DNA of 64,000 bases, from positions 2,621,501-2,685,500 of the forward strand of contig NZ_AP023356.1 of NCBI RefSeq assembly GCF_018324205.1. Reading direction: 5' to 3'. Under the pieces are notes generated by a model. That model was not told where the DNA came from. It was given only the letters and a program-made list of their open reading frames with translations, and did no database searches. How positions within the stretch are numbered: position 1 is the stretch's first letter; each line of letters begins with the position of its first letter. Of the stretch, positions 24,054 through 31,824 are shown piece by piece. The stretch comes from Actinoplanes ianthinogenes. Lineage in GTDB: Bacteria; Actinomycetota; Actinomycetes; Mycobacteriales; Micromonosporaceae. The translations under genes and the position numbers were made by a program.

Positions 24054-24089
24054 AGCACCGCCCGGTGGTTCACACCGCCGGGCGGTGCT
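24054..24089. terminator. Perfect 12-bp hairpin in the LuxR-DUF5995 gap
   Basis: AGCACCGCCCGG (24054-24065) pairs exactly with CCGGGCGGTGCT (24078-24089) around a 12-base loop. It lies about 98 bases after the LuxR stop and 40 bases before the next start, with no T tract. It may end the regulator transcript or sit in the leader of the DUF5995 gene. Confidence 0.55.
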
Positions 24090-24129
24090 GGGGGCCCTCC
24101 GCTATTTCGCAAGTCCCGTGGAGGATCCG

Positions 24130-24900
24130 ATGACCCAGCCGATCTGGGGGCCAGTGCAGCTCCAGATGTCCACGATCCTGCAGGAGCACCCGGACGACGT
24201 GCCCGCCGTCGTCGACCAGCTCACCAAACTGCAGGACGCTCTCTGCCAGGTGCCACCGTTGCTGAACGGCAACCCGCTGGCCGACTTCAACAAGCTGTAC
24301 CTCACGATCACCGAGAACGTGCTGGACCGGCTCTACGCGGGCAAGTTCAAGGACCCCGCGTTCCTGTCCCGTCTCGACGTGGAGTTCGCCGCGCGCTACT
24401 TCGACGCGCTGCGCTACTGGACCGAGGGCAGCCCGGCCTGTCCCGGCGTCTGGGCCGGCCTGTTCAGCCGGATCCCCGGGCCGGACGCGCGCCCGCTGCC
24501 GTCCGCGGTCGCCGGGGTCAACGCGCACATCAACTTCGACCTGCCGTTCGCGCTGGTCACCACGTTCGACCACCTGGGCACCGACCCGATCGACGGCAGC
24601 GACCAGCACCACGACTACCTCCAGGTCAACGACATCTTCGCGGAGGAGATCCCGGGCCTGCGGCGCGGTTATCTGGATCGCTGGCAGCTGCTCATCGACA
24701 CGATGAACGGCGACCTGGACGACTGGTGGCAGGGCGAGATGGTGGAGTACACCCGCAACGTCGCCTGGCGCAACGCGCAGAAGATCTGGGCGATCCGGCA
24801 CGACCTGGGCGCGCTCGACAAGGAGCGCCGCCGGCTCGACCGGACCGCCACCGGCCTCGGCAAACTCCTGCTCTCGCCGTTCGCCGACTTCTTGCAGTAA
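24130..24900 (+). CDS. DUF5995 family protein
   Basis: 256 aa with GGAGG nine bases upstream of the ATG. It has the sequence blocks I associate with DUF5995: FNKLYLTITENV, VEFAARYFDALRYW, and AGVNAHINFDLPFAL followed by HHDYLQVNDIF. Conserved His and Asp residues in these blocks could bind metal. No signal peptide or membrane helix. Function unknown in the family; this copy stands between a large LuxR regulator and a convergent lipoprotein gene. Confidence 0.8.
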   Translation: MTQPIWGPVQLQMSTILQEHPDDVPAVVDQLTKLQDALCQVPPLLNGNPLADFNKLYLTITENVLDRLYAGKFKDPAFLSRLDVEFAARYFDALRYWTEGSPACPGVWAGLFSRIPGPDARPLPSAVAGVNAHINFDLPFALVTTFDHLGTDPIDGSDQHHDYLQVNDIFAEEIPGLRRGYLDRWQLLIDTMNGDLDDWWQGEMVEYTRNVAWRNAQKIWAIRHDLGALDKERRRLDRTATGLGKLLLSPFADFLQ

Positions 24901-24902
24901 CG

Positions 24903-25412
24903 CTATTTCACGACGATCAGGCGGGCGTCGGTCGCGTCGCCGTCCCGGACGCCACCGATGCCGACCTGCACACCGGTCGTCAGCACGTCACGCTTGACCT
25001 CCTCGCGCTTCCGCACGATCCGCAACGGGTCGCCGTAACTCCAGGTGAGCTCGAAGCCGTCGGTGGACTGCACGGTCAGGCTCTGGCCGGTGACCGCCGT
25101 GACCTTTCCGCGCTGCACCACGATGGTCTTCGTCCCGTCCTTCACCCGCACCGTCACCTCGCCGTGCAGCGCGTTGCGGCGCAGCAGCTTGCGGACCACC
25201 CGGGGCCGGACGGCGTCCTTGCCGGTGGCGCCCGGTGACGGGTCGTCATCGGTGGTGAAGCCCACCTCCTGAAGGGCGACGGCCTCGGCCGCCACGTCGC
25301 TCGCCACCGGAGTGTCCGGCGCGGCTGCTTTCTCCGGCGCGGCTGCGCCGCAGCCGGCCAGGGCGAGGGTCACGGTCGCGGCGACGATCAGGGCTTTCCC
25401 GCTTCGATTCAT
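24903..25412 (-). CDS. Lipoprotein with possible OB/DUF5666-like beta-domain
   Basis: 169 aa from ATG 25412 (an ATG at 25424 would add four residues). The signal peptide ends in lipobox LAGC, so it is a membrane-tethered extracytoplasmic protein. The mature part has an Ala/Pro linker and a beta-rich region with alternating VTVRVKDGTKTIVVQRGKVT and SLTVQSTDGFELTW, a pattern like the small beta-barrels often found in secreted DUF5666-type proteins; that comparison is only by eye. It follows the histidine kinase gene by 35 bases and may be part of its operon, so it could be a sensor partner. Confidence 0.75.
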   Translation of the reverse strand: MNRSGKALIVAATVTLALAGCGAAAPEKAAAPDTPVASDVAAEAVALQEVGFTTDDDPSPGATGKDAVRPRVVRKLLRRNALHGEVTVRVKDGTKTIVVQRGKVTAVTGQSLTVQSTDGFELTWSYGDPLRIVRKREEVKRDVLTTGVQVGIGGVRDGDATDARLIVVK

Positions 25413-25447
25413 GGGTACGACCATCCGCCCGCCCCGATCGGCCCACG

Positions 25448-26803
25448 TCAGCCGATTGTTCGGGTTCGGTAAGGCAGCTCCACCGTGAACATCGCCCCGC
25501 CCTCCGGAGCGTGCCCGGCCGTGATCCGCCCACCCAGCCGCCCGACCAGCCGGGCCGCGAGCGCCAGCCCCAGCCCGCTGCCGACCTTGCGGATCCCCCG
25601 ATACCGCCGGTTCAGCGCGCCTCGCTCGAACGCCACGGCCAGGTCGTCGTCGGTGAAACCGGGCCCGCCGTCGCGAACCTCGACCACCCCGCCGCCCTCT
25701 CCGGCCCGCACCGCGAGCACCAGCGGCGCGCCGGCCGGCACCACCCGCAGGGCGTTCTCACAGAGCCCGTCGAGCACCTGCCGGATCCGGCCCGGGTCGG
25801 TGTCCACCGTGACCGGGACGTCCGGCAGCTCGACGGCGAGGGCCGGCCCCTCCGGCGCGCAGCGCGCCGACCAGGCCACTCCGGCCTCCCGGACCAGCTC
25901 CACCAGATCCACGGCGACCACGTCGAGCGGCAGGTCGGCGGCCTCCAGCCGGGACAGCACGAGCAGGTCGGAGATCAGCCGGTCGAGCCGATCCGCCTCG
26001 GCGAGCATGGTGGCGCCGGCCTGCTGCGCGCCGTCGGGGCCGACCACGCCGTCGGCGAGCGCTTCGGCGTAGCCGCGGAGGGTGGCCAATGGCGTACGCA
26101 ACTCGTGGGAGACGGACAACAGGAAGTCGCGCTCGCGGCCCTCGCTGATCTGCAACGCCGCGGCCAGTTGATTCACCGCCTCGGCGAGGCGGTGTGCCTC
26201 GGCGGGACCGTGCCGGGCGATCCGCACCGACCGGTCCCCGGCGGCGAGCCGCCCGGCCGCCGCCGCGGCCAGCTCGATCGGCCGGGTCAGGAAACGGGCC
26301 AGCAGCGCACCGGCCAGGACCCCGCCGAGCAGGCCGGCCAGCAGCGCCCACCAGACGCTGCCGAGCACCTGCCACGCGACGCCGGAGTCGGCCGGGCGGG
26401 TGAGCACCACACCGGCGTCCACTCCGGGCAACGGGCTGCCGGCCACGAACGACGCCCGGCCGCCGACCCGGGCCCGCACGTCCACCAGGGCGCCGCCGGT
26501 CACCGTGGCGATCACCCGGGGCGGCAGGCCGGGACGGTCGGCCACGCCGCGGCGGATCACGTAGATCTCGATGTCGTCCTGGCGCAGCCGCTCGGCGATG
26601 TTCTCCCGGACGGCCGGGCGCCGGTCGGTCAGCAGTTGCACGGCGATCGCCGACTTCTCCACCAGCTCGGCGCGGACCTGGGCGTTCACCGACCGCACCG
26701 CGACCGGGACGGCGACCACCGCGGTGACGATCACGGCGACCACCGCGGTGGCGACGGTGACCAGGACGGCGCGGCCGGTCAGCGTACGGAAGAAGTCACG
26801 CAT
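25448..26803 (-). CDS. Sensor histidine kinase
   Basis: 451 aa. Two transmembrane helices (about 12-36 and 150-170) flank an extracytoplasmic sensor of about 110 residues, followed by HAMP, HisKA with phospho-acceptor His233 (SVSHELRTPLA), and HATPase_c with NALRVV-type N box (ENALRVVPAG), DGGPGF and GSGLGLALAARL. It should phosphorylate the response regulator encoded just upstream; the two genes overlap by eight bases (ATGCGTGA). The stimulus is unknown. Confidence 0.92.
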   Translation of the reverse strand: MRDFFRTLTGRAVLVTVATAVVAVIVTAVVAVPVAVRSVNAQVRAELVEKSAIAVQLLTDRRPAVRENIAERLRQDDIEIYVIRRGVADRPGLPPRVIATVTGGALVDVRARVGGRASFVAGSPLPGVDAGVVLTRPADSGVAWQVLGSVWWALLAGLLGGVLAGALLARFLTRPIELAAAAAGRLAAGDRSVRIARHGPAEAHRLAEAVNQLAAALQISEGRERDFLLSVSHELRTPLATLRGYAEALADGVVGPDGAQQAGATMLAEADRLDRLISDLLVLSRLEAADLPLDVVAVDLVELVREAGVAWSARCAPEGPALAVELPDVPVTVDTDPGRIRQVLDGLCENALRVVPAGAPLVLAVRAGEGGGVVEVRDGGPGFTDDDLAVAFERGALNRRYRGIRKVGSGLGLALAARLVGRLGGRITAGHAPEGGAMFTVELPYRTRTIG

Positions 26804-27482
26804 CGGCGGTGTACCCGACGCCGCGCACCGTGCGGATCAGACCGGCCGCGGCGCCGAGCTTGGCCCGGACCTGAGCCACGTGCACGTCGACGGTGCGGGT
26901 GCCGGCGTGCGAGGCGTAGCCCCAGACCGCGGCGAGCAGCTCCTCCCGGGTGAACACCCGGCCGGGCCGGCCGAGCAGGTGGGCGAGCAGATCGAATTCG
27001 GTCGCGGTCAGCGTGAGCGGGGCGTCGTGCAGCACCGCCGTCCGCCGGCCCTGGTCGAGCCTCAGCGGGCCGAGCGTGCGGACCCGATCGGGCTCCGGCG
27101 GGCCGGCCGCCCGGCGCAGCAGCGCCTTGACCCGGGTGACCAGCTCGCGCGGGCTGAACGGTTTCGTCACGTAGTCGTCGCCGCCGAGTTCGAGGCCGAG
27201 GATCCGGTCCACCTCGTCGTCGCGCGCGGTCAGGAAGATGACGGGGGTCCAGTCGCCGTCGGCGCGCATCCGCCGGCAGATCTCGGTGCCGTCCAGGCCG
27301 GGCAGCGCGATGTCCAGGATGCAGGCGACCGGGCGGAGCCGGCGGGTGGCGGCCAGGCCGGCCTGGCCGTCGTGCTCGACCTGCACGCCGAAGCCCTCCC
27401 GGCTCAGGTAGAGCCGCACCAGGTCGGCGATCGGGCGCTCGTCCTCGACCACCAGAACCAGTCCCTTGGCGACGTCATTCAC
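26796..27482 (-). CDS. OmpR/PhoB-family response regulator
   Basis: 228 aa from GTG 27482 (an alternative GTG lies two codons upstream). The receiver has the acidic pair in VVEDE, phospho-acceptor Asp57 (ILDIALPG) and the conserved Lys in VTKPFSP; the C-terminal winged helix has LTATEFDLLAHLLGRPGRVFTREELLAAVWG and RTVDVHVAQVRAKL. The pair with the kinase forms a two-component system. The 412-bp region upstream separates it from the divergent repeat-protein gene. Confidence 0.93.
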   Translation of the reverse strand: MNDVAKGLVLVVEDERPIADLVRLYLSREGFGVQVEHDGQAGLAATRRLRPVACILDIALPGLDGTEICRRMRADGDWTPVIFLTARDDEVDRILGLELGGDDYVTKPFSPRELVTRVKALLRRAAGPPEPDRVRTLGPLRLDQGRRTAVLHDAPLTLTATEFDLLAHLLGRPGRVFTREELLAAVWGYASHAGTRTVDVHVAQVRAKLGAAAGLIRTVRGVGYTADA

Positions 27483-27894
27483 GGACACATCATGCCGCCG
27501 TCCGGGGCCGGCGAATGTTCGGGCAACGTAAGAGACACACACGATCTTTTTTGAGCAGGCCGTACATATGATCCTGTTAATCTCCTTGAAATGATCTGAA
27601 TGCCATTCGATCAGCGCTTTCGTGATCGTTGATTTTGGCGCAATCATCCGTACGGACGATACTGCCCTCAAATAGATGGTGGAACCCTGAAGTGGACGTC
27701 CGGACACTCCTCATGATCTCGTTTCTGCGCAGGACGGGATGAGACCTGACACCGATCAAACCAACTATTAGGGGCCTTGCCGATTATCGGCTGACGAGCC
27801 GCAGCGACCGCGACATTCCCATTCGGAGTGGACGCATGATTCGTCGCGCGCAGCGGCCGGTAACGGCTGCCCTTTGAAGGGGACGACGGGACTT
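27483..27894. other. AT-richer divergent intergenic region, 412 bp
   Basis: This is the least GC-rich stretch seen in the window and separates the response regulator gene from the repeat-protein gene. It carries a small palindrome GCCGATTATCGGC at 27779-27791 and a possible 13-codon leader frame at 27836. I could not fix a convincing -35/-10 pair for either gene, though a CTGACA at 27746 followed by TATTAG at 27766 is suggestive. Confidence 0.5.
27836..27877 (+). CDS. Candidate 13-aa leader peptide upstream of the repeat protein
   Basis: GGAG at 27825-27828 is 7 bases before an ATG that reads MIRRAQRPVTAAL and stops at a TGA 17 bases before the repeat-protein ATG. The good ribosome site and the closeness to the next start make translation possible and would couple the two frames. 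There is no other support, and it could be chance. Confidence 0.25.
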   Translation: MIRRAQRPVTAAL

Positions 27895-29205
27895 ATGTAC
27901 GGACAGCAGATGTATCCTCAGGGCGCGCAGTTCACACCGCAACAAGCGCAGTTCGCACCGCAGGGAGCACTCGGCTCCCAGCTCGGTGGCGTCCTCGGCG
28001 GGATCGGCGGCGGATACCTCGGCCAGCAGGGCCTCGGCCAGCAACTCGGTTCGGTGCTCGGGAACTTTCTACCGTTCCAGGCCGGACCCCAGCAGCAGGT
28101 GCCTCAGTTCGCCCCGCAAGGCGCCTTCGGCCAGCAATTAGGTGGTCTGCTCGGCGGCATCGGCGGCGGCTACCTCGGCCAGCAGGGCCTGGGCCAGCAG
28201 CTCGGCGCCACCCTCGGTAACCTCCTGCCGTTCCAGGCCGGACCCCAGCAGCAGGTGCCGCAGCAGGTGCCGCAGTTCGCCCCGCAGGGCGCCTTCGGCC
28301 AGCAACTGGGCGGCATGCTCGGCGGCATCGGCGGCGGCTACCTCGGCCAGCAGGGCCTCGGCCAGCAACTCGGCTCGGTCCTCGGTAACCTCCTGCCGTT
28401 CCAGGCCGGACCCCAGCAGCAGGTGCCGCAGCAGGTGCCGCAGTTCGCCCCGCAGGGCGCCTTCGGCCAGCAACTGGGCGGCATGCTCGGCGGCATCGGC
28501 GGCGGCTACCTCGGCCAGCAAGGCCTCGGCCAGCAACTCGGCTCGGTCCTCGGCAACCTCCTGCCCTTCCAGGCCGGACCCCAGCAGCAACAGCAACAGC
28601 AGTTCGCGCCGCAGGGCGCGCTCGGCTCGACGCTGGGCGGCATTCTCGGCGGCATCGGCGGTGACTACTTCGGTCAGAAGGGCCTCGGCCAGCAAATCGG
28701 CACGACGTTCGGCAATTTGCTGCCGTTCCAGGCCGGGCCCCAGCAGCAGCAGTTCACGCCGCAGAGCACCTTCGGCCCGTCGCTGGCCAGCATCCTGGAA
28801 CGCTCCGGAGTCCTCGGCACGCCGTTCCCCGGCTCGCCGGGCATCGGCAGCCCGGGCATCGGTGCGCCGTCGATCGCCTCGATGATTCCGTTCCAGGCCG
28901 GCCCGCAGCAGCAGGTTCCGCAGTTCGCCCCGCAGGGCCTGTTCGGCGGCGCACTCGGCTCGATCGCCGGTGGCGCGCTCGGCGGCTACTTCGGTGACAG
29001 CGGTCTGGGCAGCACGATCGGTGGCATCGCCGGTGGTCTGCTGCCGTTCCAGGCCGGACCGCAGCAGGCCCCGCCGTTCGTCCCGCCGTACTACTCGCCG
29101 AGTGCCTACGGATACGGCGGCCAGGGCGCTTACGGATATGGGCAGACGCCCACCGGGCAGCAGCAACAGCAGCAGGTGCCGCAGATGGCGGGCGCCGTCA
29201 ACTGA
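27895..29205 (+). CDS. Gln/Gly-rich seven-repeat protein
   Basis: 436 aa, strongly biased to Gln, Gly, Leu, Pro and Phe with very few charged residues. Seven tandem units of 50-57 aa cover residues 20-394. Each begins FAPQG, runs through a glycine-zipper-like core (LGGILGGIGGGYLGQ and GLGQQLGSVLGN), and ends LPFQAGPQQQ with a variable run of VPQ or Q. The C-terminal 42 residues are Tyr/Gly/Gln-rich. There is no signal peptide. The composition suggests a self-assembling or phase-separating structural protein. ATG 27895 has AGGGGA 11 bases upstream. It is followed by a 69-aa protein and an S8 protease on the same strand. I do not recognise a family. Confidence 0.85.
   Translation: MYGQQMYPQGAQFTPQQAQFAPQGALGSQLGGVLGGIGGGYLGQQGLGQQLGSVLGNFLPFQAGPQQQVPQFAPQGAFGQQLGGLLGGIGGGYLGQQGLGQQLGATLGNLLPFQAGPQQQVPQQVPQFAPQGAFGQQLGGMLGGIGGGYLGQQGLGQQLGSVLGNLLPFQAGPQQQVPQQVPQFAPQGAFGQQLGGMLGGIGGGYLGQQGLGQQLGSVLGNLLPFQAGPQQQQQQQFAPQGALGSTLGGILGGIGGDYFGQKGLGQQIGTTFGNLLPFQAGPQQQQFTPQSTFGPSLASILERSGVLGTPFPGSPGIGSPGIGAPSIASMIPFQAGPQQQVPQFAPQGLFGGALGSIAGGALGGYFGDSGLGSTIGGIAGGLLPFQAGPQQAPPFVPPYYSPSAYGYGGQGAYGYGQTPTGQQQQQQVPQMAGAVN
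27952..29076 (+). repeat. Seven in-frame tandem repeats of 150-171 bp
   Basis: Units: 27952-28107 (52 codons), 28108-28275 (56), 28276-28443 (56), 28444-28602 (53), 28603-28752 (50), 28753-28923 (57, most diverged) and 28924-29076 (51). Units 2 to 4 are nearly identical at DNA level, including codon choice, which indicates recent duplication; the outer units have drifted. The length variation is confined to the Gln/VPQ linker and the sixth unit. Confidence 0.9.
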
Positions 29206-29231
29206 GGCGGCCGCACGGAAACGACGGATAA

Positions 29232-29267
29232 GGTCGTGGCGCCGGGAATTCCCCCGGCACCACGACC
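29232..29267. terminator. Hairpin between the repeat protein and the 69-aa gene
   Basis: GGTCGTGG (29232-29239) pairs with CCACGACC (29260-29267), and GCCGGG (29241-29246) with CCCGGC (29253-29258), leaving one mismatch and a 6-base loop. No T tract follows. It starts 27 bases after the repeat-protein stop and ends 15 bases before the next ATG, so it could terminate, attenuate or stabilise. Confidence 0.6.
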
Positions 29268-29282
29268 CCGCCGGGAGAACCC

Positions 29283-29492
29283 ATGAATCTCCAGGAATAC
29301 ATCGCCACCGGCTCCGAATTCAGCGAACTGCTCGCCGCCGTCGAGATGCTTCCCAGCGCCTCGGTCACCAAGACATCGTCGCGGTATATCGTCTTTCAGG
29401 CGTACGAAAATGATGTCGAGTCGTTGCGGAAACAGTTCGCCGGAAAATACACGATCGCACCCAACGCAAAGCTCGAACCATTCGACGAATAG
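29283..29492 (+). CDS. 69-aa protein resembling a stand-alone subtilisin prodomain (I9-like)
   Basis: Starts at an ATG with GGGAGA 6 bases upstream. Predicted order is helix (EFSELLAAVEML), strand hairpin (ASVTKTSSRYIVFQA), helix (ENDVESLRKQFAGKY), strand (TIAPNAKLEPF). This is the order of the second half of inhibitor_I9 prodomains, with the same spacing of a hydrophobic hairpin, an Ala/Glu/Lys helix and a final strand with Pro. It has no signal peptide and precedes an S8 protease gene that lacks an obvious I9 domain. I infer that it is a trans-acting folding helper or inhibitor; this rests on pattern, not on a database match. Confidence 0.6.
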   Translation: MNLQEYIATGSEFSELLAAVEMLPSASVTKTSSRYIVFQAYENDVESLRKQFAGKYTIAPNAKLEPFDE

Positions 29493-29553
29493 CGCTGGTG
29501 GCCCTCTCCGGAGGCGCCACCAGCGACGCACGCCTCATGCTGGGAGGAAACGG

Positions 29554-31452
29554 ATGCCCGAGTCCGAAGGCCGCCGTGGATCGACATCCCGCGGCCACTC
29601 CGCCGCCGCGTCCACCACCGCGTCCACCGCGCTGCCGGAACCCCAGGAAATCCCGGTCGGCGCCCGCCAGACCGCTCAATATCTGATCGCCCCCCGGTCC
29701 CGGGCCAACGCCCGGCAGCTGGGAGTGCAACCCCTGTCGGCCGGCATGCTGAACGCCGCGGTGCAGGGCCTCGACGTGGTCCGGCGGATCCAGCGCCCGC
29801 ACGCCACCCTCGCCACCCTCGGCGTGGGGCAGGGTGACGCCACCGACATCCTGGTCACCAACCTGGAGCCGGAGCACGCGCAGCTGATCGCGGCCACCGC
29901 GCCACAGCTCGTGGTGGGGCACAACAGCGCGCTGACATACGGCGGCGGCCCCGCGCTGATGCAGGACGCCTCGGTCTTCGGCATGTTCCCGACGGCCGCC
30001 GTGAAGCCCAAGGAGATCCGCTTCAAGGTCCTCGGCGAGAACGACCGGCCGCTGGAGGGCGCCGTCGTCACCCTGACCGGCGACACCGTGCCCAGCCAGG
30101 GCACCACGAACTCCAAGGGCGAGGTCAGCCTCGACCTGTACACACTGCACGACCGGCCGGCCCGCTCGCTGTTCGTGATGCGCCCGGGCGGTTACTGGGA
30201 CCTCTACCTGACCGAGCCGGTCGTCTCCGACGCCGCGGTCAACGTGGTCCGGCTGCGCGGTTACTCCGAGACGATCAGCGGCTTCCCGCGCGGCTTCCAG
30301 CACGGCTGGGGCCAGCGGCTGATGGGCCTCGACCGGCTCGGCCCGAACCTGCGCGGCGAGGGCGTCAAGGTGGCCATCATCGACTCCGGCGCGGACAACA
30401 CCCATCCGCTGCTGAGCCACCTCAAGGTCGGCCGGGACTTCACCAACGGCAACACCACGGCCTGGAGCAACGACCTGGTCGGGCACGGTTCGCACTGCGC
30501 CGGCGTGATCGCCGCCCGCTCCGAGGACCAGTTGCGCGGCTTCGTCCCGGACGCCGAGATCCATGTGCTGAAGGTGTTCCCCGGCGGCCGCTACGACAGC
30601 CTGATCGACGCCCTGGACTACTGCATCGACCACAACATCGACGTGGTCAACATGAGCCTCGGCGGCGACACCGAGATCAACGCGGTGGTCGAGGAGACCC
30701 TGACCGCCGCGGTCAACGCCGGGGTGGCCTGCATCGTCGCGGCCGGCAACTCCGGTGACGCGGTCAAGTACCCGGCCCGCTCGCCGTACTCGTTCGCCGT
30801 GTCCGCGGTCGGCAGCATCGGTGAGGTGCAGCCGAACAGCTGGGACCGGTCCAACCTGCGCCCGCAGTTCCTCGCCGCGGACGGCATCTTCTCGCCGGCG
30901 TTCACCTGCTTCGGCCCGGAGGTCGCGGTCTGCGCACCCGGCGTGGCGATCATCTCCACCGTCCCGGGCGGCAATTTCGAGGCCCAGTCCGGCACGTCGA
31001 TGGCGGCGCCGCACGTCACCGGCCTGGCCGCGCTGCTGCTCGCGCACCACCCGGTGTTCCGGCAGACCTTCGCGGCCCGCGGCGCGGCCCGCGTCGCCGG
31101 CCTGTTCAGCATGATCCGGTCGCTCTGCGCACCGTACGGCTTCGGCCCGACCCGCGTCGGCGCCGGCATGCCGACGCTCGCGGCCGTGGCGAACCTGCTG
31201 GTCCCGTCGGGCCAGTCGGAGGCCGGCACCACGCAGCCCGCGCCGGCTCCGGGTTCGTCGCTGACCCCGGTGCCCGTCCCGGCCATGACCCCGCAGTCGG
31301 CCGGGCCGATGGGCTTCATGCCGTTCGCCGCGGTGCCCGGGCTGGTGCCGGTGCCGGTGCCGGTCCCGGTGGCCCCGACCGGCTGGGCGTACGCCCACCA
31401 GCAACCGCCGCCGGTCAACTGGTTGCTGGCCCAGGCCGGAATCCAGTACTGA
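29554..31452 (+). CDS. S8 (subtilisin-like) serine protease without signal peptide
   Basis: 632 aa from an ATG with GGGAGGA. Residues 1-40 are Ser/Thr/Ala-rich and not a signal peptide. Residues 41-150 are an uncharacterised domain, and 155-235 a beta-sandwich-like domain (PLEGAVVTLTGD, TNSKGEVSLDLY) similar to carboxypeptidase-regulatory folds. The peptidase follows with Asp277 (AIIDSGAD), His311 (GHGSHCAG), oxyanion Asn399 (AAGNS) and Ser482 (GTSMAAPHV), all intact. A Pro/Val-rich tail (VPVPVPVP) closes the protein. It is probably intracellular or exported by a non-classical path, and its genetic partners are the repeat protein and the prodomain-like protein. Confidence 0.9.
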   Translation: MPESEGRRGSTSRGHSAAASTTASTALPEPQEIPVGARQTAQYLIAPRSRANARQLGVQPLSAGMLNAAVQGLDVVRRIQRPHATLATLGVGQGDATDILVTNLEPEHAQLIAATAPQLVVGHNSALTYGGGPALMQDASVFGMFPTAAVKPKEIRFKVLGENDRPLEGAVVTLTGDTVPSQGTTNSKGEVSLDLYTLHDRPARSLFVMRPGGYWDLYLTEPVVSDAAVNVVRLRGYSETISGFPRGFQHGWGQRLMGLDRLGPNLRGEGVKVAIIDSGADNTHPLLSHLKVGRDFTNGNTTAWSNDLVGHGSHCAGVIAARSEDQLRGFVPDAEIHVLKVFPGGRYDSLIDALDYCIDHNIDVVNMSLGGDTEINAVVEETLTAAVNAGVACIVAAGNSGDAVKYPARSPYSFAVSAVGSIGEVQPNSWDRSNLRPQFLAADGIFSPAFTCFGPEVAVCAPGVAIISTVPGGNFEAQSGTSMAAPHVTGLAALLLAHHPVFRQTFAARGAARVAGLFSMIRSLCAPYGFGPTRVGAGMPTLAAVANLLVPSGQSEAGTTQPAPAPGSSLTPVPVPAMTPQSAGPMGFMPFAAVPGLVPVPVPVPVAPTGWAYAHQQPPPVNWLLAQAGIQY

Positions 31453-31468
31453 CCGTCATCGGATCAAG

Positions 31469-31496
31469 GGCGCGGGCCGTCTCGGCCCGCGCCTTT
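31469..31496 (+). terminator. Rho-independent terminator of the S8 protease gene
   Basis: GGCGCGGGCC (31469-31478) pairs with GGCCCGCGCC (31484-31493) around a 5-base loop and is followed by TTT. The stem can extend outward by G-U and A-U pairs. It begins 17 bases after the stop codon. Confidence 0.85.
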
Positions 31497-31824
31497 CTGT
31501 GCCCGTCCAGCGGCCGCTCAGACGGCGTCCAGGGTTCTTGGGCACGCTCCCAAATTTGGTGGCTGGTCTCGGAAAGCGCTCTCCGTCATGCTATAAAGGC
31601 GGCGGCCCCAGCGCGGCCCTCGGTCCAGCAGCGGGCCAGGTCTCAGCGCGGGCCCCTTCGGCCGCATGCCGGCGCGGGCCTCTTCGGCCGTCCCGACAGT
31701 GCCCGGCTCCCCAAGCCGGGCGAGGCATCACCACGGGGGGATGCCTCGCCCACCGAACCCCGAAAGGATGGCCGCCCCACTTCCGGGCGGCCATCCACCT
31801 CTGCCTCTCGCCACCTGCCGCGAA
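31497..31824. other. Non-coding gap between convergent genes, with two perfect hairpins
   Basis: About 330 bp without a believable gene. GGGCGAGGCATC (31718-31729) pairs with GATGCCTCGCCC (31740-31751), and GGATGGCCGCCC (31766-31777) pairs with GGGCGGCCATCC (31785-31796), each over 12 bp. Upstream, the motif GCGCGGGCCnCTTCGGCCG occurs twice in tandem (about 31650-31695). A LacI-like palindrome GGAAAGCGCTCTCC is at 31571-31584 with no gene behind it. The hairpins probably end the exonuclease gene on the minus strand. Confidence 0.6.

Noticed and set aside
21071..24112. 1013-codon open frame on the minus strand
   Set aside because: It is antisense to the LuxR regulator, whose ATPase and helix-turn-helix motifs are clear.
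27952..29076. CRISPR-like array
   Set aside because: The units are contiguous, in frame and of coding length; there are no spacers.
28138..29166. Antisense frame over the repeat protein, rich in Ala, Glu and Leu
   Set aside because: It is a by-product of the in-frame repeats; it has no ribosome site and ends inside the array.
31571..31584. LacI-type palindrome GGAAAGCGCTCTCC
   Set aside because: It resembles an operator but no promoter or gene lies behind it on either strand within the gap.
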